A stretch of DNA of 64,000 nucleotides from Roseobacter sp. HKCCD6576-2 (GTDB lineage: Bacteria; Pseudomonadota; Alphaproteobacteria; Rhodobacterales; Rhodobacteraceae), in contig NZ_WVNW01000002.1 in NCBI RefSeq assembly GCF_013179285.1, positions 558,001-622,000 of the forward strand, read 5' to 3'. The translations under genes were made by a program, and so were the position numbers. Each line of letters opens with the position of its first letter. The stretch's first letter is position 1. Positions 1 through 8,430 of this stretch are shown here, in pieces. The notes below the pieces were generated by a model that saw only the letters and a list, made by a program, of their open reading frames with translations, was not told the origin of the DNA and searched no databases.

Positions 1-1
1 G

Positions 2-1015
2 ATCATTGTTGGCGGCCTGTTCCACATCGTACTTGGTCTCTTTATTGGCCGCATCCGCTTTGCCCTGCCGCCGCTTGTCACCGGCTTGGTGGTCATGATG
101 ATCGGCCTGGCTCTGGTGGAGATTGGGATCCAATACGCCGCCGGTGGCACCGCCGCCATCGGAACCGAGGCTTATGGCAATCTGCACAGCTGGTCGGCGG
201 CGCTCCTCGTCGTGGTGGTCACCCTGGGTGTCAAGTTTTTCGCCCCAGGCATCTTCTCCGTCTCTGCCGTCTTGGTCGGGCTGCTAACCGGATATCTTTA
301 TGCGCTCGGCACAGGCCTACTGCCGCCAGCCGCCATCACCGAAAGCTGGAGCAGTGCCGCCGCTTTCGCCCTCCCCCAGCCCTTCCGCTATGGCGTTGAG
401 TTCTCCATCGCCGTGGCGCTCGGTTTCTGCCTGATGGCGTTTGTGTCTGCCGTTGAGACTGTCGGCGACGTGGAAGCCATAACCAAGACCGGCGCCGATC
501 GCCAAGCGACCGACCGCGAAATCACCGGCGCAACCTTCGCCAATGGACTCGGCACCCTCCTGTCCGGTGTCTTCGGCAGCCTGCCCAACACCTCTTTCTC
601 GCAAAATGTCGGCCTCATCGCGATGACCGGCGTGATGAGCCGCCATGTCGTCACCATCGGCGCGCTTTTTCTCATCCTCTGCGGCTTCATCCCGAAAGTC
701 GGCGCTGTGATCCGCACCATTCCCATAGAGGTTTTAGGCGGTGGCGTCATCGTCATGTTTGGGATGGTCGCGGCGGCCGGGATCTCGATCCTCTCAGAGG
801 TCAAATGGAACCAGCGGAACATGTTGATCTTTGCGGTCTCGCTATCGTTCGGCCTGGGATTGGAGTTGGAACCAGAGGCCGTGCAACATTTGCCCGAGAC
901 GGTCCACGTCCTCCTGACCAGTGGCCTGGTCCCCGCCGCCACCCTCGCCATCCTTCTCAACCTGGTTCTGCCAGAACGCCTCCGCGCCGACCCAAAAGAA
1001 GACGCGCCCGACTAA
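2..1015 (+). CDS. Uracil/xanthine permease (NCS2 family), 3' part
   Basis: The reading frame is open from the first bases of the window, so the start lies upstream. The 337 visible residues are strongly hydrophobic with several membrane helices. They include the stretch GSLPNTSFSQNVGLIAMTG, which is the conserved NCS2 (UraA/UacT/XanQ) segment for nucleobase binding. The family moves purines, uric acid or uracil into the cell with protons or sodium. It lies 61 bases before an allantoinase gene in the same direction, which suggests a purine or urate substrate feeding the ureide pathway. That substrate assignment is inference; family membership is secure. Confidence 0.88.
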   Translation: MIVGGLFHIVLGLFIGRIRFALPPLVTGLVVMMIGLALVEIGIQYAAGGTAAIGTEAYGNLHSWSAALLVVVVTLGVKFFAPGIFSVSAVLVGLLTGYLYALGTGLLPPAAITESWSSAAAFALPQPFRYGVEFSIAVALGFCLMAFVSAVETVGDVEAITKTGADRQATDREITGATFANGLGTLLSGVFGSLPNTSFSQNVGLIAMTGVMSRHVVTIGALFLILCGFIPKVGAVIRTIPIEVLGGGVIVMFGMVAAAGISILSEVKWNQRNMLIFAVSLSFGLGLELEPEAVQHLPETVHVLLTSGLVPAATLAILLNLVLPERLRADPKEDAPD

Positions 1016-1076
1016 CCGACCCCTTGTAGGAGCACCGATCTTCGGCATACACCGTCCGGACCAACCTGGAGGATCC

Positions 1077-2504
1077 ATGACGACGACGCCACGTTACCCG
1101 CGGGATATGCACGGCCACGGCCCGATCCCACCGAAGAGCAATTGGCCGAAAGGTGCCAAGATCGCCGTCCAAATCGTGGTGAATTACGAGGAAGGCGGCG
1201 AAAACAACATCCTCCACGGCGATCCAGCTTCCGAGGCATTCCTATCCGAGATCGTTGGCGCAGCGGCGTGGCCAGGGCAGCGCCACTGGAATATGGAGTC
1301 GATCTATGAATACGGCGCGCGCGCCGGGTTCTGGCGGCTGCATCGGCTGTTCACCGAGATGGAAATCCCCGTCACGGTCTATGGCGTTGCCACCGCCCTC
1401 GCCCGCTCCCCGGCACAAGTCGAGGCGATGAAAGCGGCGGAGTGGGAGATTGCGTCCCACGGATCAAAATGGATTGAATACAAAGACTTCTCGCGCGAAG
1501 CGGAAGAGGCGGAGATGGCCGAGGCGATCCGTCTTCATACCGAAGTGACCGGCACCCCGCCACGCGGCTGGTACACCGGGCGGTGTTCGACAAACACCGT
1601 CGCCCTGGCCGCCGAGACTGGAGGTTTTGCTTATGTCTCTGACAGTTATGCCGATGACCTTCCGTACTGGAGCCGATTTGGTGGTCACGATCAGCTGATC
1701 ATTCCTTATACGCTGGATGCCAATGATATGCGCTTTGCCACGCCGCAAGGCTTCAATGCGGGCGATCAGTTCGAAGCTTATCTGCGCGACACATTCGATG
1801 CGCTCTATGCCGAAGGTCAGGCGGGCGCGGCCAAGATGATGTCGATCGGTCTGCACTGTCGACTGATCGGGCGACCCGGGCGGATCATGGCGTTGAAACG
1901 GTTCCTAGACTACGCCAAATCGCATGCAGAGGTTTGGTTCGCCCGCCGGATCGATATCGCGGAACACTGGATCGCGACCCACCCTGCGCCCGGCCAAGTC
2001 ACGCGCCCGTCTGAAATGGATAAAGACACATTCACAGAGACTTATGGGGCGATATTCGAGCATTCATCTTGGGTCGCAGAACGCGCGCATGAATTGGAGC
2101 TTAGCCCTGCTCATGACACAGCGGTTGGCCTGGCGAACGCGATGGCCCGCGTCTTCCGCAGCGCCTCGCGCACCGAACGTCTTGACGTTTTGAAAGCCCA
2201 CCCTGATCTCGCAGGTAAGCTCGCCGCTGCCAAACGGCTGACCGAAGACAGCACTGCCGAACAAGCCAGCGCCGGGCTCGACGCACTGACCGAGGCGGAG
2301 CACGAGGTCTTCACCCGGCTCAACACGGCCTATGTCGAGAAACACGGGTTTCCATTTATCATCGCCGTGCGTGACCACACCAAGACCACGATCATGACCG
2401 CGTTCGAGCGCCGCTTGCATAATGACACCGAAACCGAATTTGCCGAAGCCTGCACCCAGGTCGAACGCATTGCTCTGCATCGGTTGAAAGGGCTTCTGCC
2501 ATGA
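1077..2504 (+). CDS. puuE: Allantoinase PuuE fused to OHCU decarboxylase UraD
   Basis: The 475-residue protein has two parts. Residues 1 to about 305 are a polysaccharide-deacetylase-fold allantoinase of the PuuE type, with the typical start YEEGGENNILHGD, the ASHGSKW segment and RGWYTGRCS. Residues from about 313 to the end match 2-oxo-4-hydroxy-4-carboxy-5-ureidoimidazoline decarboxylase, including HPDLAGKLA and GFPFIIAVRDH. The first domain hydrolyses allantoin to allantoate. The second makes S-allantoin from the urate oxidation product, so one chain carries two consecutive ureide steps. The ATG at 1077 was chosen because it has CTGGAGG upstream and opens the PuuE domain. The end overlaps allE by four bases (ATGA). 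Confidence 0.9.
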   Translation: MTTTPRYPRDMHGHGPIPPKSNWPKGAKIAVQIVVNYEEGGENNILHGDPASEAFLSEIVGAAAWPGQRHWNMESIYEYGARAGFWRLHRLFTEMEIPVTVYGVATALARSPAQVEAMKAAEWEIASHGSKWIEYKDFSREAEEAEMAEAIRLHTEVTGTPPRGWYTGRCSTNTVALAAETGGFAYVSDSYADDLPYWSRFGGHDQLIIPYTLDANDMRFATPQGFNAGDQFEAYLRDTFDALYAEGQAGAAKMMSIGLHCRLIGRPGRIMALKRFLDYAKSHAEVWFARRIDIAEHWIATHPAPGQVTRPSEMDKDTFTETYGAIFEHSSWVAERAHELELSPAHDTAVGLANAMARVFRSASRTERLDVLKAHPDLAGKLAAAKRLTEDSTAEQASAGLDALTEAEHEVFTRLNTAYVEKHGFPFIIAVRDHTKTTIMTAFERRLHNDTETEFAEACTQVERIALHRLKGLLP

Positions 2505-3322
2505 CCGACTACGCCACGCCGCCCGGCAGCTTGCCGCCGCAAACCGCGCTGACCACGACGCGGGCGCAGTTCCATGAAAGCTTCGCGGTGATCCCGCATG
2601 GTGTTATGCGGGATATCGTGACATCGGCCTTGCCGGGTTGGACCAAGACCCGCGCATGGATCCTCGCACGCCCGCTCACCGGCTTTGCCGAGACCTTCGC
2701 GCAATTGATTGTAGAACTGGCCCCAGGCGGCGGCAGCGATGTGCCGGAACCCGACCCGAACGGTCAGGCGGTCCTCTTCGTCACCTCCGGCGGCTTTACC
2801 TTGACCATCTCGGGCCAGACTCATGAGATGATCCCCGGCAGTTATGCCTATTTGCCACCTGGGGCTGATTGGCAAATTTCCAATCAAGGTTCGGCGCCGG
2901 CGACCTTCCATTGGATTCGGAAATCCTATGAACCCGCCCTTGGTGTCGACGTACCGGAAGCGTTCGTCACCCATGAGACCGAGACGCCGATCCAGTACAT
3001 GCCCGATACAAACGAGGCTTGGGGCACGCAGCGTTTCGTCGACCCCGAGGACCTCCGCCACGATATGCATGTTACCATCGTGACATTTGAGCCCGGCGGC
3101 GCGATCCCCTTCCCGGAAACCCATGTGATGGAACACGGGCTCTATGTGCTCGAAGGCAAGGCCGTGTACCTGCTCAATCAAAGCTGGGTCGAAGTGGAAG
3201 CCGGGGATTTCATGTGGCTCCGCGCCTTCTGCCCGCAGGCCTGTTATGCGGGTGGGCCGGGCCGGTTCCGCTACCTACTCTACAAAGACGTCAACCGCCA
3301 TCCGAAGCTCAGCTTGCGATGA
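2501..3322 (+). CDS. allE: (S)-ureidoglycine aminohydrolase
   Basis: This 273-residue bicupin protein matches UGHY/AllE, which removes ammonia from (S)-ureidoglycine to give (S)-ureidoglycolate. The C-terminal cupin carries the metal-binding run ETHVMEHGLYVLEGKA with the Glu and His residues expected for the manganese site, and a second cupin pattern GSYAYLPPGADW lies in the first half. It overlaps puuE by four bases and allA by four bases, so the three genes are translationally coupled. Databases often call this family a bifunctional allantoicase/aminohydrolase; the allantoicase label is doubtful. Confidence 0.88.
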   Translation: MTDYATPPGSLPPQTALTTTRAQFHESFAVIPHGVMRDIVTSALPGWTKTRAWILARPLTGFAETFAQLIVELAPGGGSDVPEPDPNGQAVLFVTSGGFTLTISGQTHEMIPGSYAYLPPGADWQISNQGSAPATFHWIRKSYEPALGVDVPEAFVTHETETPIQYMPDTNEAWGTQRFVDPEDLRHDMHVTIVTFEPGGAIPFPETHVMEHGLYVLEGKAVYLLNQSWVEVEAGDFMWLRAFCPQACYAGGPGRFRYLLYKDVNRHPKLSLR

Positions 3323-3816
3323 CCACACCACGACAGATCACCGTCATCCCTTTGACTGCGGAGGCTTTCGCCCCGTTCGGAGAGGTGCTTGAAGCCGCCG
3401 GTGCGCCGGACAAGCTAATCAACCAGGGGCTCTGCGGCCGGTTCCACGACCGCGCGACGCTCGATTTCCAATCCGGCCAAGCCGGGATCAGCCTATTTGA
3501 AGCCAAACCGCGCAGCCTGCCCTACGAACTCGACATGTTGGAACGGCATCCCTTGGGGAGCCAAGCCTTCCTGCCGATGACAGAGCATCCGTTTCTGGTG
3601 ATCGTCGCCCCGGATGATTCAGGCGTTCCGGGCACGCCTGTCGCGTTTCTGACCAACCCGGGCCAAGGTATCAATCTCGCACGCGGCACATGGCATGGCG
3701 TGCTGACACCGCTTCACGCGCCGGGGCTTTTTGCCGTGATCGACCGGATCGGCCCGGGCGACAATCTCGAAGAACACTGGCTGGCCGAACCAATCACGAT
3801 CTCCGCGCCTACCTGA
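3319..3816 (+). CDS. allA: Ureidoglycolate lyase AllA
   Basis: The 165-residue protein fits the usual AllA length of about 160. It shows the family blocks FAPFGEVLEA, LERHPLGSQAFLPM, GTWHGVL and IDRIGPGDN. AllA splits ureidoglycolate into glyoxylate and urea, the last step of the route encoded by the two upstream genes. The ATG at 3319 overlaps the allE stop codon, which fixes the start. An allantoate-cleaving enzyme (allantoate amidohydrolase) and urate oxidase are not in view and presumably lie upstream of the window or elsewhere. Confidence 0.9.
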   Translation: MTTPRQITVIPLTAEAFAPFGEVLEAAGAPDKLINQGLCGRFHDRATLDFQSGQAGISLFEAKPRSLPYELDMLERHPLGSQAFLPMTEHPFLVIVAPDDSGVPGTPVAFLTNPGQGINLARGTWHGVLTPLHAPGLFAVIDRIGPGDNLEEHWLAEPITISAPT

Positions 3817-3885
3817 CCTCTCGAACCGGGCTCACATTGCCACGGGCGCGCAGAAAGACAATGCCGCGTCAGCGGCGCCGCTGGA

Positions 3886-4986
3886 TCACTGCCCGACCGG
3901 CGCCATCCGGTAGAGCGCGCCATCATTCACTGACAAAAACCAAATCGAGCCGTCGGGGGCCACGCGTACATCGCGCACACGGGAGGTTTCCGGCGCTTCG
4001 ATCTGCTCCACCTCCGCCATGCCTTGATCCGGGTCGAGCCGGGAGATCAAATCGAACGCCAAGGCCCCAACCAACAGATCGCCCCGCCATTCAGGGAACA
4101 AATCGCCCTCATAGAAGGCCATGCCCGAGGGCGCGATGGACGGATCCCAATAATGCGCCGGCTGCTCCATGCCCGGTGCCTCGGTCCCCTCACCGATCCT
4201 GAAGCCTGAATAATGCCGCCCATAGGCGATCACCGGCCAGCCATAATTCGCCCCGCGCCGCACTTGATTGACCTCATCGCCGCCGCGTGCGCCATGTTCC
4301 ACGACCCAAAGCTGCCCGGATGGGTCCAACGCCGCACCTTGCGCATTACGATGGCCATAGGACCAAATCTCTGGCTGAGCCCCCGCTTGACCCACAAACG
4401 GATTGTCGCCCGGCACGGACCCATCGCGCGCCACTCGGATCACGCTGCCATTTTCGACGTTCAAATCCTGGGCCGAGGGTCGATCCCCCCGATCGCCAAC
4501 GGTCACGTACAGATACCCGTCGCGCCCCTCGACAATTCGACTGCCAAAATGCCGCCCACCGGAACTGCCGGGCTCCAAGGCCCAGATCACCGTCACATCT
4601 TCAAGCCGATCTTCCAGCAATCGGGCCCGCGCCAGAGCAGTGCCTGCATGCCGTCCTTGCGGCATCGAGAAGGTGAAGAAAATCTCGCCCGATTGCGCAT
4701 GGTCCCGGGGCACCATCACATCCAAGAGCCCGCCCTGCCCGTCAACGGCGATCGGCGGCAAGCCTTCCAACGCCACAGATCCATCGTCAGCAAAGCGCCA
4801 CATCTCGCCGCCGCGCAAGGTCACCAGAAAGCCACCCTCCGGCAAAAACGCAACCGCCCACGGCTCGTCGAGCCCTGTCACAATCGGCGTGATCTCCAGC
4901 GGCCCTGCGGAACTGTCCACCGTTTGGGCCTCTCCCATTGTGGACATGACGAGGCTAAGAGACAGAACCGCAAAGAAATGGCGCAT
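3886..4986 (-). CDS. PQQ-dependent soluble sugar dehydrogenase, secreted
   Basis: The 366-residue protein begins with a signal peptide (MRHFFAVLSLSLVMSTMGEAQ) and continues as a six-bladed propeller of the soluble aldose/glucose dehydrogenase family. Visible family marks are GLDEPWAVAFLPEGGFLVT, GGRHFGSRIV with the likely catalytic His, SYGHRNAQG, and GGDEVNQVRRGANYGWPVI. It would oxidise aldoses in the periplasm using PQQ and calcium. The start at 4986 was chosen because CGGAGG lies seven bases upstream and the signal peptide begins there. It is convergent with allA and divergent from the next gene, so it forms its own unit. The sugar is unknown. Confidence 0.85.
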   Translation of the reverse strand: MRHFFAVLSLSLVMSTMGEAQTVDSSAGPLEITPIVTGLDEPWAVAFLPEGGFLVTLRGGEMWRFADDGSVALEGLPPIAVDGQGGLLDVMVPRDHAQSGEIFFTFSMPQGRHAGTALARARLLEDRLEDVTVIWALEPGSSGGRHFGSRIVEGRDGYLYVTVGDRGDRPSAQDLNVENGSVIRVARDGSVPGDNPFVGQAGAQPEIWSYGHRNAQGAALDPSGQLWVVEHGARGGDEVNQVRRGANYGWPVIAYGRHYSGFRIGEGTEAPGMEQPAHYWDPSIAPSGMAFYEGDLFPEWRGDLLVGALAFDLISRLDPDQGMAEVEQIEAPETSRVRDVRVAPDGSIWFLSVNDGALYRMAPVGQ

Positions 4987-5184
4987 GATATCCTCCGAAA
5001 TGAAATCTGCTCTTTGATCTAGGATTCGGCCTTCCACATACCAGGTCGCTTTCCGGATCGTGAAACAGCCGGGTTTACGTGGAGAAACCGGCAATCCGCC
5101 CGATCTTTTCGCCTTTTCAATCGCTTTGGCCCGGACTAATCTTTCGCCATGACCGGATCTTCGGATCCAAACAGGGAGAAAAAT

Positions 5185-6381
5185 ATGAAAAGAATTCTGC
5201 TGGCCTCCACGGCCACCGCAGTCATGGCAACTGGTGCGCTCGCCGAAGGCCATGGCGACTCCGTCACTCTGGGTGTGATCTTGGGCTTCACCGGTCCGAT
5301 TGAATCGCTGACCCCGCATATGGCCGATGGCGCCGAACTGGCGATGGCCGAGGTTACCGAAAGCGGCAATCTGATGGACGGCATGAGTGTCGCCTCGGTC
5401 CGCGCGGACTCGACCTGCATCGATGCCGCCGCCGCCACTGCCGCCGCCGAACGTCTGATCACCGCCGATGGTGTCGCGGGCATTGTCGGCGCTGACTGCT
5501 CTGGCGTGACCACGGCGATCTTGTCCAATGTGGCCGTGCCGAACGGCATGGTCATGGTCTCGCCCTCGGCCACCTCTCCGGCGCTCTCAGCTGTAGAAGA
5601 CAATGGCCTCTTCTTCCGCACCGCGCCGTCCGATGCGCGCCAGGGTCAGGTGATGACCAATGTGATCATGGATCGCGGCATCGATGAAGTCGCCGTGACC
5701 TACACCAATAACGACTATGGCCTGGGCCTGGCGGACAGCTTCGCCGCCGCCTTCGAGGCCGCGGGTGGCACTGTCACCTTGGTCGCCGCCCATGAAGATG
5801 GCCGCGCAGACTACTCCGCTGAAGTCGGCGCGCTCGCCTCGGCGGGTGGCGCAGCTCTCGTCGTCGCAGGCTATGTCGACCAAGGCGGGTCCGGCATCAT
5901 CCAGGCCTCGCTCGACACCGGCGCGTTTGACACCTTCGTCTTCCCCGACGGCATGGTGAGCCAAGCGCTGACCGACAATTTCGGCTCCGACATCGATGGC
6001 TCCTTCGGCCAGCATCCAGGCACCGACAGCGCGGGCGCGGACATCTTCCACGGTATGGCGGAAGAAGCTGGCTTCGACGGCACCTCGCCGTTTGCCAAGG
6101 AAAGCTATGATGCCGCCGCGTTGATCCTCTTGGCCATGCAGGCCGCAGGTTCGACCACGCCGGCGGATTATGCCGAACACCTGATGGATGTCGCCAACGC
6201 CCCTGGCGAGCCGATCCAGCCGGGTGAGCTTGGCCGCGCACTGGAACTGATCGCCGCCGGTGAAGACATCGACTATGTCGGTGCCTCCGCTGTCGAACTG
6301 ATCGGCCCCGGCGAAAGCGCTGGCAACTACCGCGAGATCGAAATCCAAGGCGGCGAGATCACCACAGCGCAGTTCCGCTGA
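5185..6381 (+). CDS. Liv-type ABC transporter periplasmic binding protein
   Basis: The 398-residue protein has a signal peptide (MKRILLASTATAVMATGALAEG) and a type 1 periplasmic-binding fold of the LivK/UrtA class. Typical runs are VTLGVILGFTGPIESLTPHMADGAELA, VAGIVGADCSGVT and VSPSATSPALS. It captures the substrate for the permease and ATPases encoded directly downstream. The ATG at 5185 has GGGAGAAAAAT upstream. The substrate cannot be read from sequence; branched-chain amino acids, amides or urea are possible. A stem-loop separates it from the ATPase gene, consistent with the binding protein being made in excess. Confidence 0.88.
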   Translation: MKRILLASTATAVMATGALAEGHGDSVTLGVILGFTGPIESLTPHMADGAELAMAEVTESGNLMDGMSVASVRADSTCIDAAAATAAAERLITADGVAGIVGADCSGVTTAILSNVAVPNGMVMVSPSATSPALSAVEDNGLFFRTAPSDARQGQVMTNVIMDRGIDEVAVTYTNNDYGLGLADSFAAAFEAAGGTVTLVAAHEDGRADYSAEVGALASAGGAALVVAGYVDQGGSGIIQASLDTGAFDTFVFPDGMVSQALTDNFGSDIDGSFGQHPGTDSAGADIFHGMAEEAGFDGTSPFAKESYDAAALILLAMQAAGSTTPADYAEHLMDVANAPGEPIQPGELGRALELIAAGEDIDYVGASAVELIGPGESAGNYREIEIQGGEITTAQFR

Positions 6382-6409
6382 TCTTTGCTGATCTGAGATA
6401 CAGATTGGG

Positions 6410-6441
6410 GCAGCCCGGAAACCATCCGGGCTGCTCTCTTT
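6410..6441 (+). terminator. Stem-loop between binding protein and ATPase genes
   Basis: GCAGCCCGG at 6410-6418 and CCGGGCTGC at 6426-6434 form a perfect nine-pair stem with a seven-base loop, followed by TCTCTTT. It lies between the binding-protein gene and the next gene of the same operon. It probably acts as a partial terminator or mRNA 3' end stabiliser that lowers expression of the membrane parts relative to the binding protein. Confidence 0.7.
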
Positions 6442-6457
6442 GGGGGTATATGCACAG

Positions 6458-7237
6458 ATGATTGTCGTCGAAGACCTGCACAAGCATTTTGGCGGGTTCC
6501 GCGCGGTGGATGGCGCCTCACTCACCATCGAAACCGGGTCGATCACCGGGTTGGTTGGGCCAAATGGAGCCGGAAAAACAACTCTTTTCAATGTGATCGC
6601 AGGGGTTCTTCAACCTACGACTGGCCGCGTGATCATGGACGGTGAAGATATCACCGGTCTTCTCCCGCATGAGCTGTTCTCGAAAGGTCTCTTGCGGACC
6701 TTCCAGATCGCGCATGAGTTCAGTTCCATGACCTGTCGGGAAAACCTGATGATGGTCCCCGAAGGGCAGTCGGGCGAAAGCTTGTGGAACACTTGGTTTG
6801 GCCGCAAACGCATCGCCGAGGAAGAGCGCGCGTTGAAAGCCAAGGCTGACGAGGTGCTCGAATTTCTGACCATCGAACATCTGGCCGATCATCCGGCGGG
6901 CATGGTCTCCGGCGGGCAGAAGAAACTGCTCGAACTGGGTCGCACGATGATGGTGGATGCCAAGGTTGTTTTCCTTGATGAGGTTGGCGCGGGTGTGAAC
7001 CGGACCCTTCTGAACACCATCGGCGATGCGATCCTGCGGCTCAATAAAGAGCGTGGCTACACCTTCTGCATGATCGAACATGATATGGATTTCATTGGCC
7101 GCCTCTGCGATCCGGTGATCGTGATGGCCGAAGGCCACGTGCTGGCCGAGGGCACGATCGACGAGATCAAAGCCAATGAGCAAGTGATCGAAGCCTATCT
7201 GGGCACCGGTCTGAAGAACAAGGCAGCCACCGCATGA
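6458..7237 (+). CDS. Liv-type ABC transporter ATPase (LivG-like)
   Basis: This 259-residue ABC ATPase has Walker A GPNGAGKTT, signature VSGGQKKLLELGR, Walker B VVFLDE and H-loop MIEHDMDF. The Walker B tail reads DEVGAGVN, the LivG variant of the usual DEPxAG. It powers import together with the second ATPase. The ATG at 6458 opens the conserved IVVEDLHKHFGG strand. It overlaps the next gene by four bases. It lies in the order binding protein, LivG, LivF, small secreted protein, LivH, LivM. Confidence 0.9.
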   Translation: MIVVEDLHKHFGGFRAVDGASLTIETGSITGLVGPNGAGKTTLFNVIAGVLQPTTGRVIMDGEDITGLLPHELFSKGLLRTFQIAHEFSSMTCRENLMMVPEGQSGESLWNTWFGRKRIAEEERALKAKADEVLEFLTIEHLADHPAGMVSGGQKKLLELGRTMMVDAKVVFLDEVGAGVNRTLLNTIGDAILRLNKERGYTFCMIEHDMDFIGRLCDPVIVMAEGHVLAEGTIDEIKANEQVIEAYLGTGLKNKAATA

Positions 7238-8067
7238 GCGCCGGAAACCCTTATGACGAAGATCGCGGCAACAAAGACCGCTCGATCACCCGCCCGCCAT
7301 CGCCAAGCATGGGCGATCCGGTCAAACCCGGCGGCCACGCACAGCCGGTCGAGGGCGACAATCCGTTCCTGATAGGGCGCGCGATGACTGGCGGTTATGG
7401 CTCCGGCGCGGATATTCTGCATGGCTGCACCATCGCCGTAGAACCCGGCGAGATTGCGGTGATTGTCGGCCCGAATGGCGCAGGCAAATCCACTGCAATG
7501 AAGGCAGTCTTTGGCATGTTGAACCTGCGCCAAGGCGAAGTGCTGCTGGATGGGGAAGAAATCACCGGTCTGACGCCGCAAGCGCGCGTCGGTAAGGGGA
7601 TGGGCTTCGTGCCGCAGACCTCGAACATTTTCACCTCGATGACCGTCGAAGAGAACCTTGAGATGGGCGCCTTCATTCGGCGCGACGACATCACTGGCAC
7701 GATGGAGCAGGTCTATACCCTGTTCCCGATCCTGAAGGAGAAGCGCTATCAGGCCGCAGGCGAGCTTTCCGGCGGCCAGCGACAGCAAGTGGCCGTGGGC
7801 CGCGCGCTGATGACCCAACCCAAGGTCTTGATGCTCGACGAGCCGACCGCGGGCGTCTCGCCGATTGTGATGGATGAACTTTTTGACCGGATCATTGAGG
7901 TCGCCCGCACCGGTATTCCGATCCTGATGGTTGAGCAAAACGCCCGCCAAGCGCTTGAGATTGCGGATAAAGGCTATGTGATGGTTCAGGGCCGCAATGC
8001 GTATAGCGGTACCGGCAAAGAGCTGCTCGCCGATCCTGAAGTCCGCAAGAGTTTCTTGGGCGGATGA
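7234..8067 (+). CDS. Liv-type ABC transporter ATPase (LivF-like) with N-terminal extension
   Basis: The 277-residue protein has the ABC set Walker A GPNGAGKST, signature LSGGQRQQVAVGR, Walker B VLMLDEPTAG and MVEQNARQAL, as in LivF. About 45 residues precede the ATPase core. They are rich in Pro, Gly and charged residues (around DEDRGNKDRSITRPPSPSMGD) and are absent from typical LivF of about 235 residues. The ATG overlaps the livG stop, which supports the extended start. A later start cannot be excluded, because the ATPase core could begin near a methionine close to 7384 (MTGGYGSGADIL). Confidence 0.88.
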   Translation: MSAGNPYDEDRGNKDRSITRPPSPSMGDPVKPGGHAQPVEGDNPFLIGRAMTGGYGSGADILHGCTIAVEPGEIAVIVGPNGAGKSTAMKAVFGMLNLRQGEVLLDGEEITGLTPQARVGKGMGFVPQTSNIFTSMTVEENLEMGAFIRRDDITGTMEQVYTLFPILKEKRYQAAGELSGGQRQQVAVGRALMTQPKVLMLDEPTAGVSPIVMDELFDRIIEVARTGIPILMVEQNARQALEIADKGYVMVQGRNAYSGTGKELLADPEVRKSFLGG

Positions 8068-8426
8068 GGATGCTGCTTGGCTCCCTCCTCATATCGCTTG
8101 CGGCGCCCGCCTTGGCCGAGCCGTGGTCCTGCGAGTTCACCGTCGAGTGCATCGCGGGCGATGGGTGCGAGGCCAGTGCCTATGAGATCGAAATCCTAGC
8201 CGCCGACCATGAGGGGCAACTCTTCCTGTCCAGTGTTGTAGGAGACACCCCCGTCACCCGGCTCACACCGGAAGGCACCCTGCCTGCCAGCTATGCCAGC
8301 GCCGGGCCATCCGGCTTGGCCGAGATGGTCACGGTCGAGGCCGACAGCACAGCGCTGATGACGGCGCATATCTTCGACGGCGCCGCCATGGCCGTCACCT
8401 ATTTTGGAACCTGCGAGGCCCTGTAG
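8064..8426 (+). CDS. Small secreted protein of unknown function inside the ABC operon
   Basis: The 120-residue product starts with a clear signal peptide (MRMLLGSLLISLAAPALAEP). It has cysteines at WSCEFTVECIAGDGCE and near the end (GTCEAL), suggesting periplasmic disulfides. I do not recognise the family. It overlaps livF by four bases and ends five bases before livH, so it is co-translated with the transporter. It may be an accessory periplasmic factor for uptake, but nothing in the sequence shows that directly. Confidence 0.65.
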   Translation: MRMLLGSLLISLAAPALAEPWSCEFTVECIAGDGCEASAYEIEILAADHEGQLFLSSVVGDTPVTRLTPEGTLPASYASAGPSGLAEMVTVEADSTALMTAHIFDGAAMAVTYFGTCEAL

Positions 8427-8430
8427 ACCC

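Noticed and set aside
5587-6591. 334-residue minus-strand open frame opposite the binding-protein gene
   Set aside because: Antisense to a convincing binding protein with signal peptide; no ribosome site or motif.
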